Source: Bacillota bacterium (GTDB lineage Bacteria; Bacillota; Clostridia; Oscillospirales; Acutalibacteraceae). From it: DNA of 27,638 nucleotides. Location: assembly GCA_009786275.1 (NCBI GenBank), contig WQTL01000516.1:1-27638 (forward strand). Direction: 5' to 3'. Positions 6,876 to 13,501 of the stretch are shown one piece after another; the first letter of the stretch is position 1, and each line of letters begins with the position of its first letter. The notes beneath the pieces are model-generated. The model was given only the letters and a program-made list of their open reading frames with translations. It made no database searches and was not told the DNA's origin. Both the position numbers and the translations under genes were made by a program.

Positions 6876-8672
6876 TTGCGGAATATGCCTGAAATGATTG
6901 TCATGGAGCAGGAAGAGGCGTATATATTTACCGACCTGCAGACCAAGCAGATGCGCGTCGCCGCCTACTGCAGGGTAAGCACGGATCACGAAGAACAAAA
7001 GACCAGTTTTCAATTGCAGACGGAATATTATCGCGAATACGTGTCAAATCACTCCCACTGGTCGCTGGTAGATGTATACGCGGACGAAGGGTTCTCGGCG
7101 ACGAATACCAAGCACCGTGACGGCTTTAACCGCATGATCCAGGATTGCGAGCGAGGCAAAGTCGACCTTATCATTTGCAAAAATGTATCGCGCTTTTCGA
7201 GGAATGTGCTGGATTGTCTCGGTACCGCAAAAAAATTGGCGGAGCTGCGCCACCCGGTTGGCATTTTCTTCGAGGAACAGAACATCAATACCCTCAATCG
7301 AGAAAGCCGCTTGATGCTGCACTTTCTCTCCACATTGGCGGAGTGGGAAAGCCAGGCGAAAAGCGAATCAATGGAGTGGTCCATTGTACGGCGCTTCAAG
7401 GACAGGAAATTCCTTACGCCCGCCAACTATTTGTTGGGCTACGACCGCGACGCCAATAAAAAGCTCATCATCGAAGAAAACGGCGCGAATACTGTCCGCG
7501 CGATTTATAAGGCTTTTCTGGCGGGATATTCCCTTAAGGACATCGCTTTTGTGCTGAGCGATTATGGGCGCCCTACGGGGAAAGGCAACACGGTCTGGGG
7601 CGCCGAGAGTGTCCGCCGCATCTTGCTGAATGAGCGCTACAGCGGCGGAGTTTATACACGCAAAACCTACACAAAAGATCCCTTGGACCACAAAAAAGCG
7701 AAAAACTACGGCGCGAAGGACAGCATATATCAGCGCCAACACCATCCCGCTATTGTGACGGAATCGGAGTATCTGCAAGCGCTCAAATTGTTGAAATCCC
7801 AGCGCGGCTCTCCTTACTACAACCCTTACTATACTGTCCGGGTGATCCGGGAAGGCCTGTTGGCGGGTTTTATTCCAATGTGCCCTGTATTCGGGTTTTA
7901 TCAGCCCAAACACTATGTGGGCGCGTTGGAAGCGGCGCAGATCGAACTGCCGCTCATACGCGGCGAGACCGTGGACGTGAAAAACGCCGCCATTACCCGC
8001 ATCCAGGAGTTTTCCCACTCCAACATCGCGTCTTTGACTGTTTCGCCCAGCCACCTTTCCTTTAACACCGAGTGCGTGGGGCTGCTCGGCGAAGTGAAAC
8101 ACGTTGAGCTGCTGTTCCATCCCAAGGAGCGTATCCTGGCGGTCCGGGCAGCAACGGCGGACAACCATAACGCTCTGCTCTGGCGAAACAAGCCCATCGG
8201 CGCGAAGCAGCTGGGGAATCTGCTCTATGCTTTTTGCGGCTGGAACGAACCTTGCCGTTACAAAATTATGGCGGACAGCTATTGCCGCGGGGACGAAAAG
8301 GTGCTGATGTTCGACCTTGAGGGTGCGGAATTCTTTATCCAAAGCCGCGTTGAGCAGAAAATAACGAACCAGTCCGGTACAGCGGTCAGCGTGTGGGCAA
8401 AAATTACGCGGCTCTTGCAGCCTGAGGATTGGGAGCAAAATTTTGGCAAAACCTGCAAGACCCACGCCGCATCGGGCAGGCGGTGGCTTGCGCAGTCCTT
8501 AGACGATTGGTTCATATACGCGCAGGCTGAGGAAGTTCCCGGTTTTGACGGCTATTCGCCCGAAGCACACGCGCCCATGGAAGATTGGCTGAAGGAGTCA
8601 TTTGAGGAAGGGTATATCGACGCCCTCAATCAGAATTTTTACAACCCGGAGGTAATCGAAAATGTCCAATGA
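6876..8672 (+). CDS. Large serine recombinase with atypical C-terminal domain
   Basis: The protein has 598 residues from TTG 6876, with GGAGGTGA at 6861-6868; ATG 6885 is an alternative. Residues 27-175 are the resolvase/invertase catalytic domain. The nucleophile is Ser35 in YCRVSTD, and the arginine motif is VSRFSRN. Residues of about 190-310 are the recombinase DNA-binding domain (RRILLNERYSGGVYTRKTY). Family members usually continue with a Cys4 zinc ribbon and coiled coil. Here the zinc ribbon cysteines are absent. Residues of about 387-490 instead form a domain that resembles the four small proteins encoded next. The enzyme should cut and rejoin DNA at specific att sites through a Ser-DNA link. 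Its stop overlaps the next start by 11 bases. It is probably the only active recombinase of the module. Confidence 0.88.
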   Translation: MRNMPEMIVMEQEEAYIFTDLQTKQMRVAAYCRVSTDHEEQKTSFQLQTEYYREYVSNHSHWSLVDVYADEGFSATNTKHRDGFNRMIQDCERGKVDLIICKNVSRFSRNVLDCLGTAKKLAELRHPVGIFFEEQNINTLNRESRLMLHFLSTLAEWESQAKSESMEWSIVRRFKDRKFLTPANYLLGYDRDANKKLIIEENGANTVRAIYKAFLAGYSLKDIAFVLSDYGRPTGKGNTVWGAESVRRILLNERYSGGVYTRKTYTKDPLDHKKAKNYGAKDSIYQRQHHPAIVTESEYLQALKLLKSQRGSPYYNPYYTVRVIREGLLAGFIPMCPVFGFYQPKHYVGALEAAQIELPLIRGETVDVKNAAITRIQEFSHSNIASLTVSPSHLSFNTECVGLLGEVKHVELLFHPKERILAVRAATADNHNALLWRNKPIGAKQLGNLLYAFCGWNEPCRYKIMADSYCRGDEKVLMFDLEGAEFFIQSRVEQKITNQSGTAVSVWAKITRLLQPEDWEQNFGKTCKTHAASGRRWLAQSLDDWFIYAQAEEVPGFDGYSPEAHAPMEDWLKESFEEGYIDALNQNFYNPEVIENVQ

Positions 8673-9372
8673 TGTCTACGCGCTCAGCAAAAACAAGGGG
8701 ATATCCAGCCTGGATGAACTGAGCAATCTCGAGGTTGTGAGGACTGAGAATTTGTCGTCAGCCCTTCGCCCCAAGGTCATCATCAATTATGAAAGCATCT
8801 CTTTCAACAGAGCCTGCGTCCTCCTGTTCCCCAACACCCAATATGTCAACATTCTCATTGACCGCGTCAAATTCCGCATTATTGTACTGCCCGCCCACCA
8901 ATATGCCAAGGATGCCCTGAGATGGTGCAATATCTGCGACGGCGAGGTGCGCAAGCGTGACTGTTCGGCAAAGAAGTTCGGCGAGAAGATGTACGATATG
9001 ATGCAGTGGATCAAAGAAAACCGCTATCGCGTGATTGCCTACTACCAGGAAGTAGACGGCGTGAGATTGTTGGTTTTCAACTTGCGGGAGTGTGAGATGG
9101 TTGTACCGGAGTATGTTACGCTGCCCAACGGAAAAACCGTCAAACGCGGCCGTGTCATTTTACCGGACGACTGGACCGGGTTCGGGATGCCCCGCGAAGA
9201 ACATGAAAAGGCCAACGACGTGGAGCTCGACGCGCACTATTCCCTGACAGAGCGAGACAGGGAAGTGACCATCAGCGAGGTTCAGGTTACGGGCGCGATC
9301 CCGACGGAAAAGGAAGTCGTCCAGTCCCACTACAAAGAAGAACCAAGAGAGGATGTGTTTGCCAATGCTTAA
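8662..9372 (+). CDS. Recombinase-associated paralog 1 (unknown function)
   Basis: The protein has 236 residues from ATG 8662, after CCGGAGGT, and overlaps the recombinase end. It matches no family I know. Residues of about 38-150 resemble the C-terminal domain of the upstream recombinase. FNRACVLLFPNTQYVNIL aligns with FNTECVGLLGEVKHVELLF there. Later, EKMYDMMQWIKENRYRVI aligns with NLLYAFCGWNEPCRYKIM, each followed by a hydrophobic strand (LLVFNL / VLMFDL). The C-terminal 85 residues are charged and look partly disordered. Given the overlap and shared domain, it probably binds the recombinase or the same DNA. A role as accessory or directionality factor is inference. Confidence 0.7.
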   Translation: MSNDVYALSKNKGISSLDELSNLEVVRTENLSSALRPKVIINYESISFNRACVLLFPNTQYVNILIDRVKFRIIVLPAHQYAKDALRWCNICDGEVRKRDCSAKKFGEKMYDMMQWIKENRYRVIAYYQEVDGVRLLVFNLRECEMVVPEYVTLPNGKTVKRGRVILPDDWTGFGMPREEHEKANDVELDAHYSLTERDREVTISEVQVTGAIPTEKEVVQSHYKEEPREDVFANA

Positions 9373-9757
9373 CCATGAAATCAAAGCGGCTGAGAAGCCG
9401 ATAATAAAATTTGAAACACGGAAGTATAGCATGTCGCTCTCTCCTGAGACCGTGCTGTGCGTTGGGCAGCCGCGCCATGTTGTTTTTTACTATGACAGAG
9501 AGCGGCAGGTATTGATAATGGAGGGGACAGACGTGGCGACGCGGTACTCAACCAAATTGCCGCCGCTGAGCAAAACAGACCGGTTCAAACCATCGCAAAT
9601 GTATATGCCCGGGGTTGTACGTATTTTTGCTGACCAACTTGGTTGGGAGATAAATAAATGCTACGAGATTGAGGGTATATATTACAGCGAGAGCCGAATC
9701 GCGACCTTCGAATTGTCCGGCGCGAAAGAGAGCGGAGGCTGGGAAAATGCATTGTGA
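9365..9757 (+). CDS. Recombinase-associated paralog 2 (unknown function)
   Basis: The protein has 130 residues from ATG 9365, with AAGAGAGG about 12 bases upstream; an in-frame ATG at 9353 lies too close to that site. It overlaps the previous gene by 8 bases. The central segment PETVLCVGQPRHVVFYYD, followed by a strand VLIMEGTD, matches the common first-half pattern of this family. RIFADQLGWEINKCYEIEG, then SRIATFEL, matches the second half. The first-half pattern (short helix, Gly-Pro turn, two strands) is reminiscent of AbrB/MraZ-type swapped-hairpin DNA-binding folds. That is a structural guess only. No catalytic residues are evident. Confidence 0.65.
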   Translation: MLNHEIKAAEKPIIKFETRKYSMSLSPETVLCVGQPRHVVFYYDRERQVLIMEGTDVATRYSTKLPPLSKTDRFKPSQMYMPGVVRIFADQLGWEINKCYEIEGIYYSESRIATFELSGAKESGGWENAL

Positions 9758-9992
9758 CCCGCAGCCCCCTTTGCTTATTTCTGCGTATTTTGGAAAGCAT
9801 GTTCCTTTTTTTCGCTTGACAAGCGGCGGTTCTTTCGCTATCAACAAAGCCACGCTAAGCATTCTCGGCAGCCCGCAAAATATTCTTTTTTGGTATAGCA
9901 AGCAGCACAATGCACTTTTGCTGACGGCAGTTGAACAGCCGACCGCGTTGTCATTTCCCGTCCCGGATTACCGCTACAACTCGAGGCAATAG
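9747..9992 (+). CDS. Recombinase-associated paralog 3, short form
   Basis: The protein has 81 residues from ATG 9747, after GCGGAGG, and overlaps the end of paralog 2 by 11 bases. It carries only the first half of the family pattern: KATLSILGSPQNILFWYS, followed by the strand ALLLTAVE. It then ends after PVPDYRYNSRQ. The second half with the conserved Trp...Tyr is missing. It may be a natural half-size member, or it may be truncated by an early stop. The following 48 bases to the next gene form the longest gap in this part of the operon, which fits loss of a C-terminal part. Confidence 0.55.
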   Translation: MHCDPQPPLLISAYFGKHVPFFRLTSGGSFAINKATLSILGSPQNILFWYSKQHNALLLTAVEQPTALSFPVPDYRYNSRQ

Positions 9993-10040
9993 CAATAGCA
10001 TTCCCGCTTAACAGTGCCATGATTGAGGAGGTATCTCTAA

Positions 10041-10412
10041 ATGTCTGAACATCCAAAAAACCAAAACCTGCCCGCTGTTTTGCGCATGAAACGCGGTTGG
10101 GAGCTTACAATAAGCCGTGCCGCATTGGAACCCTTAGGGAATCCCGGTTATGTGCGATTTTTGTGGAGCGCGCAACAGCGTGTGTTGCTCATAGAAGCGG
10201 CGGATGCCGATACGCCGCAATCACTGCGGGTGGGCGCTCCAAAAGGCGGGAGCATAGTGTTCCGCAACCATAGTTTTCTCGACGCCATTTTGAAACTGAC
10301 CCAATGGAATCGCGACAGTATCTATACGGTGCAGGGCGAGTACCTGCCGAAGCTAAACATGGTGGCGTTTGAAACCCAAAATGTGATTCAGGAGGAGCCG
10401 AGCAATGCGTGA
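10041..10412 (+). CDS. Recombinase-associated paralog 4 (unknown function)
   Basis: The protein has 123 residues from ATG 10041, after GAGGAGGT. It shows the complete family pattern: RAALEPLGNPGYVRFLWS, the strand VLLIEAAD, a linker, then DAILKLTQWNRDSIYTVQG and a final strand MVAFET. It overlaps the next gene (an inactive resolvase-like protein) by 8 bases. It has no signal peptide, membrane segment or catalytic motif, so a small cytoplasmic, possibly DNA-binding, protein is the best reading. Confidence 0.65.
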   Translation: MSEHPKNQNLPAVLRMKRGWELTISRAALEPLGNPGYVRFLWSAQQRVLLIEAADADTPQSLRVGAPKGGSIVFRNHSFLDAILKLTQWNRDSIYTVQGEYLPKLNMVAFETQNVIQEEPSNA

Positions 10413-10860
10413 TACTCCAAAGAAAGTAGCCGCCTACATTCGCGTAGGTGCGAGCGAAGCCTTCAAACCCGTTTTGGAAGCGGAAAGGGAGAAGTTTGAG
10501 AAGAGCATCAGAAACCACGAAACATGGGAGTTTGCGGGCTGTTACGCCGACGCAGGTCCCGCATCGCTGGAAAGCCCCGAACTGCAGAGGTTGATGGAGG
10601 ATTGCCGGGCGGGCAGAATTGACATTGTCATCACAAAAGGCACATCGAGAATGTCAAAGAATCTTGCAGACATCATCAAAATCTCCATGGAGCTTATGCT
10701 GCTTGAACCGCCTGTCGGCATTGTATTTATGGAAGAAAACTGCTTCACTCTACAGAGCAACGAAATCTTTTGCCTCGGCGGCTTTGCGGCCATTGAAGCG
10801 GAACAGATGGATCGGCGCAAGGGACTGAACAACCCCGATGGAGGCGATGACGACGAGTAA
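10405..10860 (+). CDS. Resolvase-like protein lacking the catalytic serine
   Basis: The protein has 151 residues from ATG 10405, after CAGGAGG. It covers only the serine-recombinase catalytic fold: KKVAAYIRVGAS at the start, ELQRLMEDCRAGRIDIVITK, then GTSRMSKN, and PPVGIVFMEENCFTLQS. Compared with the active recombinase upstream (YCRVSTD, VSRFSRN, PVGIFFEEQNINTLNRES), the nucleophilic Ser is replaced by Gly and the second motif arginine by Lys. There is no recombinase DNA-binding domain or zinc ribbon. It should be unable to cut DNA, but the dimer and tetramer surfaces appear kept. It could join the active recombinase as a regulatory subunit. The frame is clean, so it does not look like a decayed pseudogene. 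Confidence 0.75.
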   Translation: MRDTPKKVAAYIRVGASEAFKPVLEAEREKFEKSIRNHETWEFAGCYADAGPASLESPELQRLMEDCRAGRIDIVITKGTSRMSKNLADIIKISMELMLLEPPVGIVFMEENCFTLQSNEIFCLGGFAAIEAEQMDRRKGLNNPDGGDDDE

Positions 10861-11562
10861 GACGAAAGTAGCCGTGTATATTCGTATGGATGCAGGAAGC
10901 GGGGATGAGGTAGGCCTTGTCTTTTTCGGAGCGGATCGCTTCGGTGAACTTCGCCCGACCCCGCCGGGCGAACTCGGTCACCCGTTGCTCCTCGAATTCC
11001 CGTTTGAGCAACCCCACCTCCAGCACGTCGCGCCCGATGCGGCTTTGGTCTTTGATGATCACCGTGGCCACCATGTCCTGACGGACGAGGTCCAGCAGGC
11101 GGTTGAGCTCGGGCCTCGAAAATACCGTGCCCGAAACCCCGTCGTCAGGAAAATGCTCGCAGTTTTTGAAGCCGTTGTCCTTCGCATATTTTTCGAGCAT
11201 CTGCTTCTGGTTCGCGATGGACATGGACTCGCCCTGGAGCAGGTCATACGCGTACCAAACAAGGGCTAAAAAAGGACGCACACTGTTTGGGCAACAGGAA
11301 CGACCTATTCCCTCACGCGCAGGAAGGTAAATTCGACCTGCTCATTGCGTCCAGGCTTTCAGACTTCGATGCGAACCTGGAAACTTGCACGGACACAATT
11401 TGGGAGCTTTTGCTTGCGCGCCCACCGGTCGGGATCCATATTGAATCGCTCAACTTTTTCTCCCTGATGCCAAATGCCCTGCGGTATATGAAATATCTAC
11501 AGGAAATGCGGTTTCAAAACGAGGAATCTAAGCAGTGCGGCGGCGTGCTATGGGAGCTGTAA
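10847..11562 (+). pseudogene. Second serine-less resolvase-like gene, interrupted by an antisense insert
   Basis: The 5' part from ATG 10847 reads TSKTKVAVYIRMDAGSGDE, the first strand of a resolvase fold, with Asp where the catalytic Ser should be. The similarity stops near base 10908 and resumes near 11305 in QEGKFDLLIASRLSDF, then ARPPVGIHIESLNFFSL, ending at TAA 11560-11562. This mirrors the downstream half of the previous gene (RAGRIDIVITKGTSRMSKN and PPVGIVFMEENCFTL). About 400 bases of opposite-strand coding DNA sit between the two parts. The intact ancestor would have been about 150 residues, a near twin of its upstream neighbour. It overlaps that neighbour by 14 bases. Confidence 0.6.
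10910..11242 (-). pseudogene. Antisense fragment of an unrelated serine recombinase
   Basis: On the minus strand, 11242 to about 10985 encodes LQGESMSIANQKQMLEKYAK, then FPDDGVSGTVFSRPELNRLL and VIIKDQSRIGRDVLEVGLLK. This is the catalytic domain of the Tn-type large serine recombinases of Bacillota, whose usual start reads LSRDDxLQGES. The part with the catalytic Ser is missing. After EFEEQ, about 25 residues (VTEFARRGRAKFTEAIRSEK) come from another source. No start codon with a ribosome binding site fits. It is an inserted fragment that splits the plus-strand resolvase-like gene. Confidence 0.7.
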
Positions 11563-11589
11563 CGCAGGGAATTCTATGAACAAGCTCAG

Positions 11590-11760
11590 ATCGCCCAAAC
11601 CGGCACGATCACCGTGCCCCGGTCGAGCGCTGAAAGCTCTTTCTTTGTGCAAACGACGGCCCCATTCCCCTGGGCATACCCGCTTTGTCCAGAACCTTGA
11701 ACGCGCCCGCGAGCTCCGTCTGTGGCGAGGCAGGCTGGCGCCGGTTTCGAGAGGAAAGTC
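11590..11760 (-). other. Unidentified antisense coding fragment
   Basis: The minus-strand frame over this stretch reads GQSGYAQGNGAVVCTKKELS, then ALDRGTVIVPVWAI. Its composition is more protein-like than the other five frames. There is no start codon with a ribosome binding site. I do not recognise the family. It lies directly after the 105-residue hypothetical gene on the same strand, in another frame. Confidence 0.3.
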
Positions 11761-11775
11761 AAGCGGATTTTTCTT

Positions 11776-12093
11776 TCAATCCCACCAATCCAACATATTC
11801 TGTTCCATGAGCTCGCCAAGCCGCTTCAGGTCGGCCTGCTCGTCATTGGACGCTGCTTCATATGCTTCATGCATTTCCCGGTCATAGCTGTCTGGCGTGA
11901 GGTGTTCAAATCCGACAGAGCCGTCTTCATAGGTCGTCTTTCTGTACGGGTACTTCCCCCATTTTTGCTCTACCGACTTACGGCGAAGCAGTTCCTGTCG
12001 ATCTTTGGGCAGAGCGACTACAGCCGGGACGATAAACATCTCCTTTTCGCCTTGATCGACAAATTTCTGGCCTAGCGAACAGCCGTCAGCCAT
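11776..12093 (-). CDS. Hypothetical 105-residue acidic protein
   Basis: The protein has 105 residues from ATG 12093, with CTGGAGG about 10 bases upstream on the minus strand. It contains LPKDRQELLRRKSVEQKWGK, the aromatic-rich segment YPYRKTTYEDGSVGFEHL, and a helical acidic end (ASNDEQADLKRLGELMEQNM then LDWWD). There is no signal peptide or membrane segment. I do not recognise the family. It is read against the direction of both neighbouring operons. With the adjacent antisense pieces, it may be part of a short foreign segment between the recombinase module and the BREX operon. The ribosome binding site and continuous frame suggest it is expressed. Confidence 0.55.
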   Translation of the reverse strand: MADGCSLGQKFVDQGEKEMFIVPAVVALPKDRQELLRRKSVEQKWGKYPYRKTTYEDGSVGFEHLTPDSYDREMHEAYEAASNDEQADLKRLGELMEQNMLDWWD

Positions 12094-12158
12094 AATGGGT
12101 CAACCTCCAGAGGGGTTTGGCTCATTTATTTTTCCGAACAAAATGGAGGAGGCAGATT

Positions 12159-12626
12159 ATGCGTATCCCCAGCGCCCTTGCCGTCACGCTTGACGCGTGC
12201 TGGCAGCAAGCCGATTCCATGGTGGAGGACATTTTCACCATGGTGTCTCTGCACTCTCCGCCCGCGAACGCCAAAACGCTCCTGGATCGCTGGAGCACGG
12301 ACGGAGAGTGCGAAATCGAGTTCAGCGACGGCCCGCTTCTGGACAGAGGCCCTCCTTACGCGATCCTTGAGGCGAGCCGAGAGCCCCGGCGTATCCTGAT
12401 AAGGCGCAACCAGCGACGAACCCGGTGGCTGGATGAGTCCAGCCCGCAGGCGAACCTGTGGTATGCGGAAATCCTCGGCTATCTCTCGCTTGGATTCCTG
12501 TTCTTGCGCAACTACACAATGAACTGTTCCATAGTAGTTCATACTAACTCGGATGAAATAGAAAATAGTCCTTGCAATTCAATGAAGGATATGGTAATAT
12601 TAATTCAAGCCGCGACGCCGCGATAA
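12159..12626 (+). CDS. Hypothetical protein upstream of BREX, probably degenerate C-terminus
   Basis: ATG 12159 follows a strong GGAGGAGG at 12145-12152. The first 110 residues look coding (MRIPSALAVTLDACWQQADS, then IFTMVSLHSPPANAKTLLDR and CEIEFSDGPLL). From about residue 120 the sequence turns AT-rich (YTMNCSIVVHTNSDEIENS) and runs through the BREX promoter region to a stop at 12624-12626. The last 40 residues are therefore probably non-native, and the gene may have been cut when the BREX operon was acquired. I recognise no family. The Arg-rich segment REPRRILIRRNQRRTR might contact nucleic acid. Confidence 0.45.
   Translation: MRIPSALAVTLDACWQQADSMVEDIFTMVSLHSPPANAKTLLDRWSTDGECEIEFSDGPLLDRGPPYAILEASREPRRILIRRNQRRTRWLDESSPQANLWYAEILGYLSLGFLFLRNYTMNCSIVVHTNSDEIENSPCNSMKDMVILIQAATPR
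12519..12542 (+). repeat. Inverted repeat upstream of the BREX promoter, possible operator
   Basis: ATGAACT (12519-12525) and AGTTCAT (12536-12542) are perfect inverted arms separated by 10 bases. The centre-to-centre spacing of the arms is 17 bases. The repeat ends 29 bases before the -35 box. It could be a regulator binding site or a hairpin. Confidence 0.4.
12572..12600 (+). promoter_or_regulatory. Probable sigma-A promoter of the BREX operon
   Basis: TTGCAA (12572-12577) and TAATAT (12595-12600) are spaced by exactly 17 bases. The local sequence is clearly more AT-rich than the surroundings. The first operon gene starts 43 bases after the -10 box. Confidence 0.7.
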
Positions 12627-12642
12627 ATTGGAGGTGAGTCAA

Positions 12643-12834
12643 ATGCCAAACGAGCCTGAAAAGTGGTCAAGCCTTGAAGAAATAGCCGAGCATCTCGGCG
12701 TTAGCAAGGATACGATTCGCAGTTGGATTAAAAAAGGAGTCATACCGCACCGCCGGATAGGCAAGCAATTCAAGTTTCGGATTTCGGAAGTGGATGAATG
12801 GGTTGACAGTGGCAAAAGCGCCGAAATAGAATGA
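12643..12834 (+). CDS. Excisionase-like / MerR-type HTH protein, first gene of the BREX operon
   Basis: The protein has 63 residues from ATG 12643, after GGAGGTGA. Nearly the whole protein is one winged HTH: WSSLEEIAEHLGVSKDTIRS then WIKKGVIPHRRIGKQFKFRI, the HTH_17 (excisionase/MerR-like) pattern. A short acidic tail follows. It probably binds DNA near the operon promoter and controls BREX expression. Many BREX loci instead use a larger WYL-domain regulator (BrxR) for this role. Proteins of this size also act as excisionases, so a role in element excision is an alternative. It is 33 bases upstream of brxA in the same direction. Confidence 0.8.
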   Translation: MPNEPEKWSSLEEIAEHLGVSKDTIRSWIKKGVIPHRRIGKQFKFRISEVDEWVDSGKSAEIE

Positions 12835-12867
12835 GCCGCCAACGATAGTGTTTGTTAGGGCGGCAAT

Positions 12868-13491
12868 ATGAGGGTGGCTACTTTTATGGATATGTTGATG
12901 CCGTACAACGGTTCCCTAACCGCTGAACAGTTTCTCTACTACGAGATGAGGATTGTTGCGGTGCGGTATCTGGAAGGCAAAACTGTGGAGGAAATCATTG
13001 AGGATGTCAAGCGGGACAATCTTTTTCAGTACCCAACGGAGCGCATGATAAACAGATTGGCCCGCGCCTGCTATCGGAGAATCGCCGCGCTGGACAACGA
13101 GAAGCTGGTTTACGAGGTGGCAAACGCACCGGCAGAGACGGGCAAGCAGATTAACCTCTACGCTATGATGCGGTATAACCAACTTGCACGAGAGTTTATG
13201 GAAGGGCTTGTGGGCGTGAAATACCGTCAGCAGGACTTCTCCTTTACCAAAAAAGACATTCATATGTTCTTTCATCGCTTGCGGGAGCAAAACGATGATG
13301 TGGCGGCCTGGAGCGAACAAACCGTCACGAAGCTGAAACAGGTGCTGACGAAGTGCCTCATTGAAACGGAGATGCTCGACAGTGTGAGAGATACCACGCT
13401 CAAGCCCATCTTCATCAGCGCGGAACTGGAAACGGGGATCCGGGAAAACAACGACTTGGGCGCGCTTGCCGCGTTCAACTGTTTTAAGTAG
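12868..13491 (+). CDS. brxA: BrxA, BREX DNA-binding protein (DUF1819)
   Basis: The protein has 207 residues from ATG 12868; ATG 12886 is also possible, with AGGGTGG before it. Length and pattern fit BrxA (about 200 residues). Typical stretches are LTAEQFLYYEMRIVAVRYLE, EEIIEDVKRDNLFQYPTERM, and late in the protein FTKKDIHMFFHRLREQNDDV, then LIETEMLDSVRDTTLKPIF. BrxA is an all-helical protein reported to bind DNA, and it is part of the core type 1 BREX set. Its precise role in defence is not settled. The order brxA-brxB-brxC-pglX-pglZ-brxL downstream confirms the assignment. Confidence 0.9.
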   Translation: MRVATFMDMLMPYNGSLTAEQFLYYEMRIVAVRYLEGKTVEEIIEDVKRDNLFQYPTERMINRLARACYRRIAALDNEKLVYEVANAPAETGKQINLYAMMRYNQLAREFMEGLVGVKYRQQDFSFTKKDIHMFFHRLREQNDDVAAWSEQTVTKLKQVLTKCLIETEMLDSVRDTTLKPIFISAELETGIRENNDLGALAAFNCFK

Positions 13492-13501
13492 GAGTTTGCG
13501 T

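Noticed and set aside
6876..8465. Long minus-strand open frame of 365 codons at 7368-8465 opposite the recombinase
   Set aside because: It has no ribosome binding site, its composition is antisense-like, and the plus-strand recombinase explains the open frame.
9669..9746. Earlier start for paralog 3 at 9669
   Set aside because: The upstream part overlaps paralog 2 in another frame, while ATG 9747 has a good ribosome binding site and begins just before the conserved segment.
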